64,000 nucleotides of DNA, taken from assembly GCF_029360725.1 (NCBI RefSeq), contig NZ_JARKMY010000002.1:1-64000 (forward strand). The letters are read 5' to 3'. The stretch's first letter is position 1. Each line of letters opens with the position of its first letter. The position numbers and the translations under genes are program-made. Positions 42,050 through 51,008 of the stretch are shown here, piece after piece. The DNA is from Chryseolinea sp. H1M3-3 (GTDB taxonomy: Bacteria; Bacteroidota; Bacteroidia; Cytophagales; Cyclobacteriaceae). The notes under the pieces are model-generated. The model was given only the letters and a program-made list of their open reading frames with translations. It was not told the origin of the DNA and searched no databases.

Positions 42050-43321
42050 TTACACAACTGTTCTGGACTTGTGGATAATTACGCTGGTAGCCAGTGCTGC
42101 CATCGCAAAACCCATTAATCGTAAAACATTTGGTAATATGGCGCGTATCGAGGCTTGACGCAAAAATAAATCATTAAAGGATTCCAATCCCCAACTCATG
42201 GGAGAAAATCGGCTAACGGTCTGTAAAATCTCGGGCATCACATACACGGGCACCCAAACACCTCCGATGGCCGAAAGAATTACAACCGACACAGACCCAA
42301 AAGAAAGCGCTTGCTGCGGCGTACGGAAATATACTGCTATCAGCACGCCATATCCTGTGGCTGCCATCGCAACGGAGCTGGCCGTAAGCAATATACCTAA
42401 CGGATTGCTGCCCAGTACAAGTTTTGTTAAGCCGAGCAATGGCATGATGTAAATGCCGACGGCAATCATTAATACAAATTGCAAAAGGCATATCATGAAA
42501 TAGAAACCAAACTTGCCTGAAATTACAGGCCATTGCGATCCTGAAATGAGTCGAAGACGAAGCATGCTTCCTTCTTCTCTTTCCTTGATAAAATTTCCGG
42601 CCAAGGGATAAAGGATAAAGAACATGGCAAACATGGTCCATGCAGGAACATTATGCTGTACAGAATTCAACATCAATCCCTGGTATTTATTTTCCGATGC
42701 ATAGCGCTCGTCGATGCGCATGATCTTGGTGATGTCAAAAGTAATTTTTTGGGGTGCTTCTTCTCTTCCCTCGCTCAGCTGTTGTTGTAGTTCGTCTAGC
42801 ACCCACTCGGTTTGCACATTTGCTGCAATTTTTTCTACCGCGCCCGATAACGCTTGTCTATAATTCGATTTAATAGTGGGATCAAAAAATATTTTAATAT
42901 CAATGACTGGAAGTGTGGCGGAGTCAGTTTCGGCTGAAAAGCCAAAATTGGCAAACACCCTTGAAATTAACTGTTTTGTTTTTCGCCGCAGATCGGCACT
43001 TGCATTTTTCGGAAGTACAATAGCCGCTTTAAAATTTCCCGCCTGAACAAGTTTCTTTGCTTCCGTGGTATCGTTTTTTACGATTAGGCTAACATTGGGA
43101 GAAGCCTTAAAAGCCTTCAATACTTTGGCACTTAATGAATCGCGATCCTGATCAACAAAAATTACTTCAAGTTTTATTTCCTGGTAGTCCCTAAATGGTG
43201 CGTCTTGTACCAATGCCATTACAATTACTAGTGCAAGCGGCATGATAAAAATTAGGGCCATCCCTCCGGGATCACGGATCAGCAGCAGAAACTCCTTATA
43301 TATGGTGGCTAAAATTTTCAA
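42050..43321 (-). CDS. ABC-2 type transporter permease
   Basis: The 423-aa product has one N-terminal membrane helix (GGMALIFIMPLALVIVMALV), a large extracytoplasmic domain (about residues 45-200) and five further helices near the C-terminus, the layout of ABC-2 exporters such as those for drugs, polysaccharides and lipids. IKEREEGSMLRLRLISGSQ is the typical coupling region. Translation appears to start at TTG 43321 within the stop of the ATPase gene (TTGA), a coupled arrangement. It probably exports or flips the lipid made by the surrounding enzymes. Confidence 0.88.
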   Translation of the reverse strand: MKILATIYKEFLLLIRDPGGMALIFIMPLALVIVMALVQDAPFRDYQEIKLEVIFVDQDRDSLSAKVLKAFKASPNVSLIVKNDTTEAKKLVQAGNFKAAIVLPKNASADLRRKTKQLISRVFANFGFSAETDSATLPVIDIKIFFDPTIKSNYRQALSGAVEKIAANVQTEWVLDELQQQLSEGREEAPQKITFDITKIMRIDERYASENKYQGLMLNSVQHNVPAWTMFAMFFILYPLAGNFIKEREEGSMLRLRLISGSQWPVISGKFGFYFMICLLQFVLMIAVGIYIMPLLGLTKLVLGSNPLGILLTASSVAMAATGYGVLIAVYFRTPQQALSFGSVSVVILSAIGGVWVPVYVMPEILQTVSRFSPMSWGLESFNDLFLRQASIRAILPNVLRLMGFAMAALATSVIIHKSRTVV

Positions 43322-44067
43322 TCGCGAATATTTTTACCTGTCAATTTTAAAAATACCTGTTCAAGGTTTTTGCAGTCATCGTGTGCACCCATGATCGAAG
43401 TGCGGGTTCCTGTGGAAATCAATTTACCCTCATCGATAATTCCCAAATGCGAGCAAATTCTTTCAACTTCTTCCAATACATGTGAGGAATAAATGATCGT
43501 CGTACCCTCCTTCTTCAAGGTTTCCAGGAAATCGAGGATCATGTTTCGCGATTGTACATCTACCCCAGCCGTTGGTTCGTCGAGTATAATAAGTTTTGGC
43601 TGATGGAGTAAGGCAGCAATAAGGTTCAGCCTTTTTTTCATGCCGCCCGAAAATGTCGATACTATTTTATTTCCTTTTTCACTTAAACCAAAAACCTGTA
43701 AATATTTTTTAATCTGCGCACGAATTTCTGAGGCTTTCAACCCATACATACGGCCAAAATAAAACAGATTTTCATAGGCAGTGAGGGTTGGGAATAGCGC
43801 TATTTCCTGAGGTGCTACGCCAATGTGTTTTCGGATATCGGCACCATTTTCCATCACATCTGTGCCGAAGACAGAGATGGATCCCGAATCCGGACGCATA
43901 AGACCGCATAGCATCATGACTGTGGTAGATTTTCCCGCGCCATTGGGACCCAGTAAACCGAACACCGATCCTTCCTGAATTTCGAGTGTTAATTCTGAAA
44001 CAGCGCGTTTAGCTGAGTTGGGGTACTGCTTCGTGATGCTATCTAATCGTATGGCCCCTGTACTCAT
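43318..44067 (-). CDS. ABC transporter ATP-binding protein
   Basis: The 249-aa product has Walker A GPNGAGKSTTVMM, signature TFSGGMKKRLNLIAAL, Walker B LIILDEPTAGVD and the switch His in SSHVLEE. The sequence resembles the DrrA/CcmA group that pairs with ABC-2 permeases. It overlaps the genes on both sides by 4 bases, so BtrH-like protein, ATPase and permease are coupled. Export of the lipid product is inferred from context. Confidence 0.93.
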   Translation of the reverse strand: MSTGAIRLDSITKQYPNSAKRAVSELTLEIQEGSVFGLLGPNGAGKSTTVMMLCGLMRPDSGSISVFGTDVMENGADIRKHIGVAPQEIALFPTLTAYENLFYFGRMYGLKASEIRAQIKKYLQVFGLSEKGNKIVSTFSGGMKKRLNLIAALLHQPKLIILDEPTAGVDVQSRNMILDFLETLKKEGTTIIYSSHVLEEVERICSHLGIIDEGKLISTGTRTSIMGAHDDCKNLEQVFLKLTGKNIRD

Positions 44068-45071
44068 TTTGATTTGCTAACTTCATAGAGTTGGCGGAAA
44101 ATTTCATGTTCCTCCGCAGCGCAAGCTTCCAGCATGTCAGCGAGTTCAGCAAAAGTTTTGGTATCCGACTTGCGATTTTTACAAACTCTTCCGGCGTAAT
44201 ATGCAAAATCGCGAAGCTGATCCCCGCTTTTTGTAAGTTGCCTGGAAAGGTTGAAAAGTTTGTCATTCTCTAATTTCGCACTTGCCTGATCAAGGAAGGC
44301 TGCATAGATAAAACGAAATCCCGCGCCGCCTGTTCCAATCTCCTCCTGCATCCTTATAAGATTACCTAACCATTGAATGGCCTTTCGATCGCCGATTCGT
44401 TCTGGCCAGTATCTCAACCGTTTTGAAAGATATTTCATGCCTTTGGAGCCGACGATGGGTACTGGTATACGCGTCATATTGTCGCTCGTTTGTTTAATGC
44501 CTTTCCATAATGCTTTCTCCAGGCTGAAGTCTTTTGGCACTTCAACGGGATAATACATCCGGCCGCTGGGTTCGGGCATTCCTTTTGCAAAGCGCGCGCG
44601 AACAAGGTCGTCATAAGATATCTCCGTTGTGTATTCCATTACCGGATCGCTCACCAGGTATTTTCCGTTTTCTTTTCCAAAGACAATCAGGTTATGGGCA
44701 TTGAAATGAAAACGGTATGCGGCAGGAAGATAATTCAGGTAAAACACGGATGTAAGCATTCCGACCGGTTGGCCTTTCTCCAGCATCTGATCGAGGGCCG
44801 TCATGGCCTTTGTTGGATTAGAAAATTTTTTAGTCTCGATTTTAATGCCGATGCGATCGGCGAAACGTTTAAAGATTTGCCCTGGCCAAATCCGGTAAGC
44901 AGCTACAGGGATACCGTTAACCTTAATAAACGGCAGGTAGGAAAAGAATAAACCAGAGCCGATCCCAAAGACCATTGGCTCATCGAATTCTAATCCATGA
45001 AAGCGCAACAGATTTGAAACGACACCACTTTCACAGTGTGCAGATTGTTTGTGAGTGAAGTTAACGATCAT
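44064..45071 (-). CDS. BtrH-like acyltransferase/peptidase-fold protein
   Basis: The 335-aa product has an N-terminal domain like BtrH of butirosin synthesis, a papain-like fold that moves an acyl group from an ACP to an acceptor. A Cys-His-Asp set is visible: Cys13 in SAHCESGVVSNLLRFHG, His126 in FNAHNLIVFG and Asp142 in LVSDPVMEY. The C-terminal half (from about 165, FSLEKALWKGIKQTSDNMTR) matches the helical DUF4872-type extension. It overlaps the ATPase gene by 4 and the upstream gene by 11 bases. It probably transfers or releases an acyl group in the resorcinol pathway; the substrate is unknown. Confidence 0.85.
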   Translation of the reverse strand: MIVNFTHKQSAHCESGVVSNLLRFHGLEFDEPMVFGIGSGLFFSYLPFIKVNGIPVAAYRIWPGQIFKRFADRIGIKIETKKFSNPTKAMTALDQMLEKGQPVGMLTSVFYLNYLPAAYRFHFNAHNLIVFGKENGKYLVSDPVMEYTTEISYDDLVRARFAKGMPEPSGRMYYPVEVPKDFSLEKALWKGIKQTSDNMTRIPVPIVGSKGMKYLSKRLRYWPERIGDRKAIQWLGNLIRMQEEIGTGGAGFRFIYAAFLDQASAKLENDKLFNLSRQLTKSGDQLRDFAYYAGRVCKNRKSDTKTFAELADMLEACAAEEHEIFRQLYEVSKSK

Positions 45072-45480
45072 TTTTTCTGAGTGATTCTATATCGGTGAGC
45101 TCTTCAACGGTTATGCGGAACGTGTATGCGTATCGCTCCAATGTCTTCCGGGAAAGTTTATTAAAAAAATATGGATAACAATGCAGTCTTACCATGAAGC
45201 CAAACGTTGAGGCATAGCTGGCTACCATTGCATGGGTCATGATATTTTTTCTGATGTGGTACAACAGCGGGCTGGCTTTGCCTTGTAATACTTTTGTTCG
45301 GGCTTCTTCTACCTCGTCAAACACCACATCCCATGCTTGCTGCATGGCCACTGTCTCAGGCTCCCACCCAATGCTATTTACTTTAACATAGTGGCCTTTG
45401 TCGTCAGTTGCATAGTAGAGTTTTGCAAGCTTGCCTTCGTTTAGGTTTACCTGATCTTGTGGTACCTGATCTTTTTCCAT
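45061..45480 (-). CDS. Small conserved protein of the DAR cluster
   Basis: The 139-aa product is hydrophilic and mainly helical: EPETVAMQQAWDVVFDEVEE, GKASPLLYHIRKNIMTHAMV, and the C-terminal SRKTLERYAYTFRITVEEL. No signal peptide or known catalytic motif is seen. The C-terminal stretch could resemble a helix-turn-helix, but the rest does not fit a regulator. It overlaps the BtrH-like gene by 11 bases and is 74 bases downstream of DarB, so it belongs to the operon. An accessory or scaffold function is a guess. Confidence 0.75.
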   Translation of the reverse strand: MEKDQVPQDQVNLNEGKLAKLYYATDDKGHYVKVNSIGWEPETVAMQQAWDVVFDEVEEARTKVLQGKASPLLYHIRKNIMTHAMVASYASTFGFMVRLHCYPYFFNKLSRKTLERYAYTFRITVEELTDIESLRKNDR

Positions 45481-45554
45481 ATTGTGATCCGTTTGAGGTT
45501 CATTTTTAAGAAGTACGTCAGAAAACTTTCATCATATAACGGATAACGGGGTGG

Positions 45555-46694
45555 CTAAACTACTGTTAACAAAATGTATGCATAATTAAACCGTGCGCTT
45601 TCCGGAACCATCATCAATAGCTGATCATCTTTCTTCAGCTTACCAGAATTAAATAATTCTTCCAGCATAAGGAAAGGTGAGGCAGCACCTACATTGCCTA
45701 CCCACGACAAGTTTGTAAACCATTTTGAAGACGGAATATTCAATCCTATTAATTCCAGCTCTTTCGCGATGCGGGAAGCAAAATATTGAGACGAAAGATG
45801 CGGCAGGAAGTACGTTACTTTTTCGGGATCGAACTTTTTTGATGCAGCGAGATCCTTCAGAAGCTGTCCGCCTTTTTTTACAATAAAATCGCCAAGCAAT
45901 TTAGTATCCTGTTTGATGGCAAAGACAGACTCACCCGTCCATACATCCTGATCCAAATCACTCCATCCGATGAATTCACCGGCCTCATCTTTTATCGCAC
46001 CAGCATACATACAAGCAGGCAGTTCGTGCGCAAAGGATCGTTGTTCTATCCATTCTATCTTAAGGGATAAACTATTTGCATTAGGCATATCTTGCAGTAA
46101 TGCTGCGCTGGCGCCATCCGATAGCATGAAACGTAGAAAGTCCTTTTCAAAAGCGATAATTCCATCACCCTCCAGTTGAGCAACCTTTTCGCCTTCTTCT
46201 TTGAAATATTTTGCGAGCATCCAGATGGAAAATCGTTCTGAGCCGGTACACACTGCGTTAGACGCGGTACCGGACAGGATAGAAAGATATCCAAACTTTA
46301 ATGCTTGTATACCTGCACTGCAGGCCCCCGTAGTAGAATTGATCTCAACAGGATTTCCCCCAAGCGCGCCATGAACCATTGCGGCATGTGCAGGTAAAAG
46401 CTGATCGGGTGACGTTGTTCCACAAGACAAAACTTCAATGTCTTCCAAGCCAAAACTCTTATCAAAAAGTTTTTCGACAGCTAATTTTGTCAGCTCTGTA
46501 TTGGTATGGGTAGGATTTCCCTCTTTGTCGGAAGCGTAATACCTGGTTTTAATTTGATTATTGCGTAAAATAAGAGGCTTCGCCTTGGATGCTTGATTAT
46601 TGATCTTCCCGAGAATATTCTCCATCTCGTCATTAGACACGGGATCATTAGGTAAGAAACTTGCTAATTTGGTTATGTAAACACTCCTATTCAT
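45555..46694 (-). CDS. darB: KASIII-type condensing enzyme, DarB-like
   Basis: The 379-aa product is a ketoacyl synthase III homologue with catalytic Cys125 in STTGACSAGIQAL, His in YFLPHLSSQYF and Asn in NLSWVGNVGAASP. In dialkylresorcinol and flexirubin biosynthesis, DarB joins two beta-ketoacyl-type units to a cyclohexanedione, and DarA then aromatises it. The adjoining DarA homologue makes this more likely than housekeeping FabH, and the sequence is longer than FabH (about 320 aa). It follows darA after about 215 bases in the same orientation. Confidence 0.82.
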   Translation of the reverse strand: MNRSVYITKLASFLPNDPVSNDEMENILGKINNQASKAKPLILRNNQIKTRYYASDKEGNPTHTNTELTKLAVEKLFDKSFGLEDIEVLSCGTTSPDQLLPAHAAMVHGALGGNPVEINSTTGACSAGIQALKFGYLSILSGTASNAVCTGSERFSIWMLAKYFKEEGEKVAQLEGDGIIAFEKDFLRFMLSDGASAALLQDMPNANSLSLKIEWIEQRSFAHELPACMYAGAIKDEAGEFIGWSDLDQDVWTGESVFAIKQDTKLLGDFIVKKGGQLLKDLAASKKFDPEKVTYFLPHLSSQYFASRIAKELELIGLNIPSSKWFTNLSWVGNVGAASPFLMLEELFNSGKLKKDDQLLMMVPESARFNYAYILLTVV

Positions 46695-46909
46695 TCTCTG
46701 CTATAAGTTTGCGGTCTTTGTTGCCAGTTTTTATAAGGGCAATTTGAGTTCGAAAGTACTTCTTTCCTATAAGAATTAAAAAATTTAAAGCCTTTTTGGG
46801 GTCATCGACAACGTATGGTAATTGGTGAAACCTGATAGTGATAACGTACTAACACCTTGGTATTACAAAAAATTTCGTCTTGTACCTTTTTCAATTTTTA
46901 AAAATGATC

Positions 46910-47830
46910 TTAATTGTTGCGTAGCGAATTCTGTTTATAATACTCAACATCCTGTATTAGTTCTTTCCTTTTTACAGTTAGCAAAATCCGTGAGAGCATC
47001 CACAATAATGGGGACAAAACAAAAATTGCCGCAGGTAATAAATACATAAAAATGTAAACCCTGATTTTCCTTCCTGTCGAGTGGACAGGCCCACCGGAAG
47101 CAATAAATTTAGACCACACCGAGAAAGCTTTTTGCCCACGTCGTTCCAACAACACCAGGTTGGGTTTAATGTCTATAGCCCCCGCTTCATTTAATTTTGT
47201 CTGCAAGTTTTCTAGCTCATTTTTTACAAGAGCTTGATTAATAATTTCCCCAAAGGTTTGGGTATGCTCTATATCACGATCGGAAACTCCGGCGGCGGGA
47301 AAAATCCAGAAAGGTTTTTTGTCGCCGGTAAACATCCATCTCAGGATCGTAATCAAGCTTGTTAAGTTAGCCGATCGGTCCATGAGCGCGATATGGCCAA
47401 TGAGTTTTGCGTCAGCTTCTTTTAATTTTTTCTTCACTTTTTCCTGAGCGCCGAGCCACATGTTTCGACAACCCAGAACCGTTACCACTGGTTTATCAGA
47501 TAATACCCGTCGGCCTTCCGCACTTTGTAAAAATGAACTAACCGGCCTTGAAGGAGTAAGAAACCACGGCTGATAGCCTAAGATGACTAAGTCATATCCG
47601 TTTGCAGCTTTGGAGGATATATTTTTTAAAGATTGGGGCTTCTGACTGAACACCTCCGGAAATGCATTGAAAAACTGATATGAGCTCCATGGAAAAGGAA
47701 ACTTTTCCTCAGGTTGTATCTCTTCAAAGTGTATAGTATGCCCTGCGTGAATGAGAGGTTTTGCAAGTGATTGAAGTATGGACAACAGTTGTCCGGATTG
47801 TGTATAGTATAAGATGAGGATTCTTTTCAT
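46910..47830 (-). CDS. darA: DarA-like dialkylresorcinol-forming (aromatising) enzyme
   Basis: The product is about 306 aa. ATG at 47830 is chosen because MKRILILYYTQSGQL is a flavodoxin-like FMN-binding start; the frame could extend 9 codons upstream. The flavodoxin-type core (YDLVILGYQPWFLTPSRP, VVTVLGCRNMWLGAQEKV) is followed by a C-terminal hydrophobic segment (IFMYLLPAAIFVLSPLLWML) that may bind the membrane. These are features of proteins annotated as dialkylresorcinol condensing enzyme DarA, which aromatise the DarB product. It is the first gene of the leftward operon. Confidence 0.82.
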   Translation of the reverse strand: MKRILILYYTQSGQLLSILQSLAKPLIHAGHTIHFEEIQPEEKFPFPWSSYQFFNAFPEVFSQKPQSLKNISSKAANGYDLVILGYQPWFLTPSRPVSSFLQSAEGRRVLSDKPVVTVLGCRNMWLGAQEKVKKKLKEADAKLIGHIALMDRSANLTSLITILRWMFTGDKKPFWIFPAAGVSDRDIEHTQTFGEIINQALVKNELENLQTKLNEAGAIDIKPNLVLLERRGQKAFSVWSKFIASGGPVHSTGRKIRVYIFMYLLPAAIFVLSPLLWMLSRILLTVKRKELIQDVEYYKQNSLRNN

Positions 47831-48003
47831 TGAGGTTCTTTTCCAATCAAGCCGCAAAGTAAAAGTTTTTTTACAGCATTCTTTTTAATCACCATACTGG
47901 GTGTACCATATTTTAATGGATCGAATTTTTTGGAAATAATCGATGTCAAGACCCCTAGCACAGATATCCGGCCTGTTAATACTCTGTACTGCAATCGATT
48001 TTC

Positions 48004-48094
48004 TACGTAATTAAATCCGTTACGTTAATATTTTTACGTATTTATACGTAATAATACTTGTTGTTTACTTATTTTTAATACGTAAATAAACGTA
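48004..48094 (+). promoter_or_regulatory. Repeated TACGTA operator-like motifs before the nitrate cluster
   Basis: The palindrome TACGTA occurs at 48004, 48035, 48045 and 48079, with one-mismatch versions TACGTT at 48021 and AACGTA at 48089. Two pairs have identical geometry, TACGTA-N4-(T/A)ACGTA, at 48035-48050 and 48079-48094, each with starts 10 bp apart (one helical turn). This lies 24-114 bases before the nitrate transporter ATG and nowhere else obvious in the window. It looks like tandem binding sites for a regulator of nitrate assimilation. Confidence 0.65.
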
Positions 48095-48117
48095 GTTATA
48101 AGTTAACAACCCCGGAT

Positions 48118-49458
48118 ATGAAAGCTACCAAAATTAGTCTGTTGGATTTTAAATCGGTTCCCATGCGGACTTTTCACATCACCTGGATAACCTTTTTTCT
48201 TTGTTTTTTTGGCTGGTTTGGAATTGCCCCATTGATGCCGATTGTGCGTGAAGACCTGGGACTCACCAAGGGGCAAATTGGCAACATCATTATCGCATCT
48301 GTAGCGATCACCATATTTGCTCGCCTTTTTTTTGGTTGGCTATGCGATAAAATCGGACCACGCATCGCGTATACAAGTTTACTTTTAATAGGCTCCCTGC
48401 CGGTTATCTTCATTGGGTTTAGCAACAGCTATGAATCCTTTCTTTTGTTCCGGTTAGCCATTGGTCTTATTGGGGCGTCATTCGTAATTACCCAATATCA
48501 CACGTCGGTGATGTTCGCTCCGAATGTCGTTGGCACTGCGAATGCTACCGCAGCAGGCTGGGGGAATATGGGCGGCGGAGTAACGTTGATGGTTATGCCC
48601 CTGGTGTTTGCTGCATTCGTAGGAATGGGGTATCTAAATGAACAAGCATGGAGATACAGCATGGTGATTCCAGGCATAGCGTTGTTTGTTATGGGAATTG
48701 TATATTATTTTTTCACACAAGATACGCCAGACGGCAATCTGCGGGATCTGCGGAAATCCAATCCTGACTATAAGGCAAAAGCAAAAGATTCTAAAGGCAG
48801 TTTCTTAAGCGCGTGCCGGGATTACCGGGTATGGGTACTCTTTCTGGCATATGGGGCTTGCTTTGGCATAGAAATCACTATCGACAATATTGCTACGTTA
48901 TATTTTGTCGACTACTTCGATCTTGGCCTTAAGGAAGCAGGAATTATTGCAGGCACTTTTGGCATGATGAATATTTTTGCCCGCGCATTGGGCGGGATAT
49001 TCGGAGACAAGGCAGGCAAAAAATGGGGGTTGAAAGGAAGGATTTTTATCCTCGGAATCTTCCTTTTGCTGGAAGGTCTCGGAATCATGCTTTTTTCCAC
49101 AATGGACGTGTTGGTATGGGCTATCGCAACCATGTTGCTATTTGCGCTATTTCTTAAAATGTCAAATGGTGCGACCTATTCAGTCGTGCCCTTCATTAAC
49201 CAAAAGGCTATGGGCGCGGTATCTGGGATTGTTGGCGCTGGTGGTAACGTAGGGGCTGTACTTGCAGGTTTCTTATTTACTTCTGAAACGATCTCCTATC
49301 GCGAAAGCCTCTTCTTCATCGGAATAGCTGTAACACTGGTTTCATTCGTTTCACTTGCGTTGAGCTTTTCCAAAAATGTTAATCCCGATACCGTGCATGT
49401 GGATACAAAATCGGAATCTCGGCAGCCAAAGCCAGTTTTGAAGGAGGCTATCGCCTAA
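48118..49458 (+). CDS. narK: NarK/NasA-type nitrate/nitrite MFS transporter
   Basis: The 446-aa product has 12 membrane segments and the two nitrate signature regions of this MFS branch: TAAGWGNMGGGVTLMVMP in segment 5 and SGIVGAGGNVGAVLAGFLF in segment 11. LGLTKGQIGNIIIASVAITI and FFGWLCDKIGPR are also typical. It imports nitrate (or exchanges nitrate and nitrite) across the inner membrane. It is the first gene after the TACGTA-bearing promoter and leads the nitrate cluster. The basic C-terminal tail is short. Confidence 0.93.
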   Translation: MKATKISLLDFKSVPMRTFHITWITFFLCFFGWFGIAPLMPIVREDLGLTKGQIGNIIIASVAITIFARLFFGWLCDKIGPRIAYTSLLLIGSLPVIFIGFSNSYESFLLFRLAIGLIGASFVITQYHTSVMFAPNVVGTANATAAGWGNMGGGVTLMVMPLVFAAFVGMGYLNEQAWRYSMVIPGIALFVMGIVYYFFTQDTPDGNLRDLRKSNPDYKAKAKDSKGSFLSACRDYRVWVLFLAYGACFGIEITIDNIATLYFVDYFDLGLKEAGIIAGTFGMMNIFARALGGIFGDKAGKKWGLKGRIFILGIFLLLEGLGIMLFSTMDVLVWAIATMLLFALFLKMSNGATYSVVPFINQKAMGAVSGIVGAGGNVGAVLAGFLFTSETISYRESLFFIGIAVTLVSFVSLALSFSKNVNPDTVHVDTKSESRQPKPVLKEAIA

Positions 49459-49547
49459 CTATTAACCCGACCAACTTAACCGAAAAAGTAAAAAGACAAG
49501 AACAATTCCCCGAGGAAAGTTACCAGGTAGCCAACCTCAAAAAAAGA

Positions 49548-49582
49548 GTCCCCTTTCAGAACCACGAATTCTTCCAGGGGAC
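49548..49582 (+). promoter_or_regulatory. Stem-loop in the narK-porin intergenic leader
   Basis: GTCCCCT (49548-49554) pairs perfectly with AGGGGAC (49576-49582) around a 21-base loop. No T run follows, so it is not an intrinsic terminator. It lies 33 bases before the porin gene and could protect an mRNA end or serve as a leader structure. Confidence 0.45.
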
Positions 49583-49614
49583 AAGCATTTAGTTGTAACA
49601 CTAAACTCAAAAAT

Positions 49615-50991
49615 ATGGATAAGAAAACTTACTCACCAATTTTAGCCTTTCTTTTTTGCTTGTGCCTGACGAGCCAACTTCAGGCACAATTCACTGTTTC
49701 CGGACAAATCAGAACACGAACTGAACTCCGGGATGGACAGGGCACACCATCTGTTAAGGACACAGTACCCGCCTTTTTTACCTCGCAACGTACCCGTATC
49801 AACTTTGGATATTCAGCTTACCGATTCAAGCTCTATGCTTCTTTGCAAGATGTAAGAGTCTGGGGACAGGATGCTTCATCCGTGAACCGTATCACCACTG
49901 ATGCTTATGATGGATTTATGGTTCACGAAGCATGGGGAGAAATCAGTTTGGTTGATACAGGAAAAGTTATTAAGAACTTTGCTTTAAAAATCGGTCGTCA
50001 GGAATTGGTATATGATGATGTCCGATTACTTGGAAATCTAGACTGGCTTCAGCAGGCCCGTCGTCATGACGCTGCACTTCTTAAATTTGATCACAACGGC
50101 TGGACTGCTCATCTCGGAGTTGCATATAATCAAAACGCAGAGCGTAAATCAAATCACATATATAACGGTGTACCTACGGGATATCCCGCCAGTACCAACG
50201 GCATGGGGGCGATGTATAAGTCCATGCAGTTTTTATACGTTGCCCGAAAACTTCACTTCGGAAATGCATCGTTACTTGCTTTCAAAGACGACTTCAGTAA
50301 ATTCCATTTTGCAGAGACAGATCTCGAGAGGAAAACGCCCATATACGATAAAGGAGTATGGAGCCGTTTCACGATAGGAGGTCATTTGGTTGGTACCGCG
50401 GCCAGAAAACTTGCCTTTACAGCAAGCGCCTTTTATCAAGGAGGAAAATATCGTGAAGGAACTTCACTCGATGAGTATTTGCTTTCGCTTTCAACCATGT
50501 ACTCGGTCGGAAGGAAATTCAGCTTTGGCCCAGGCGTTGACGTCACCTCCGGGAATAATGGCGCTGATCCTTCAAAGAAGTTTCAACGCTTTGATCCTTT
50601 ATACGGAACACCGCATAAGTTCTGGGGATACATGGACTACTTTTATGTAGCCGATGGATTTGGCCCCAGCGGTCTTGTTAACTACTATTTAAAATCCAAA
50701 TACAAACCAAAAGATAATCTAACCCTTTCATTGGATGTCCACCAATTTGCATTGCCATCTGCCGTAACGAATGAGGCAGGTGTAGCGCTGGATAAATCAT
50801 TAGGAACTGAAATTGATTTTGTGTTTAGCTATGCGATGACGAAGGTAATCAACATTGAAGGGGGATATTCCTCGATGTTTTCTACTTCGACATTGACGTC
50901 GGCCAAGGTTAAGAATGTGAAAAATGCAGATAGCTTTTCAAGCTGGGCATATCTAATGATCTCCATCAAACCTGAATTTGTTTTCAAATAA
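49615..50991 (+). CDS. Outer-membrane porin, alginate-export (AlgE-like) family
   Basis: The 458-aa product has a Sec signal (FLFCLCLTSQLQAQ) and a beta-barrel body: QIRTRTELRDGQG, SQRTRINFGYSAYRFKLYAS, LQDVRVWGQDAS, FALKIGRQELVYDDVRLLG, DWLQQARRHDAALLKFDHNG. These match the alginate_exp/AlgE-like porin family, which in nitrate clusters of Bacteroidota probably serves as a general anion pore. It ends in a strand with terminal Phe (ISIKPEFVFK). It is 17 bases before the nitrate-binding protein gene, so both are probably cotranscribed. Confidence 0.88.
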   Translation: MDKKTYSPILAFLFCLCLTSQLQAQFTVSGQIRTRTELRDGQGTPSVKDTVPAFFTSQRTRINFGYSAYRFKLYASLQDVRVWGQDASSVNRITTDAYDGFMVHEAWGEISLVDTGKVIKNFALKIGRQELVYDDVRLLGNLDWLQQARRHDAALLKFDHNGWTAHLGVAYNQNAERKSNHIYNGVPTGYPASTNGMGAMYKSMQFLYVARKLHFGNASLLAFKDDFSKFHFAETDLERKTPIYDKGVWSRFTIGGHLVGTAARKLAFTASAFYQGGKYREGTSLDEYLLSLSTMYSVGRKFSFGPGVDVTSGNNGADPSKKFQRFDPLYGTPHKFWGYMDYFYVADGFGPSGLVNYYLKSKYKPKDNLTLSLDVHQFALPSAVTNEAGVALDKSLGTEIDFVFSYAMTKVINIEGGYSSMFSTSTLTSAKVKNVKNADSFSSWAYLMISIKPEFVFK

Positions 50992-51008
50992 CCTAAACCG
51001 ACATCCTC

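Noticed and set aside
42213-42641. 142-codon minus-strand frame in the ABC permease gene
   Set aside because: Alternative frame of the same strand as the permease, rich in His and Cys without pattern; the permease frame is clearly the coding one.
39464-47830. Reading the cluster as a full flexirubin or aryl-polyene pathway
   Set aside because: The ammonia-lyase, ligase, ketoreductase, dehydratase and glycosyl/acyltransferase genes of those clusters are missing on both sides.
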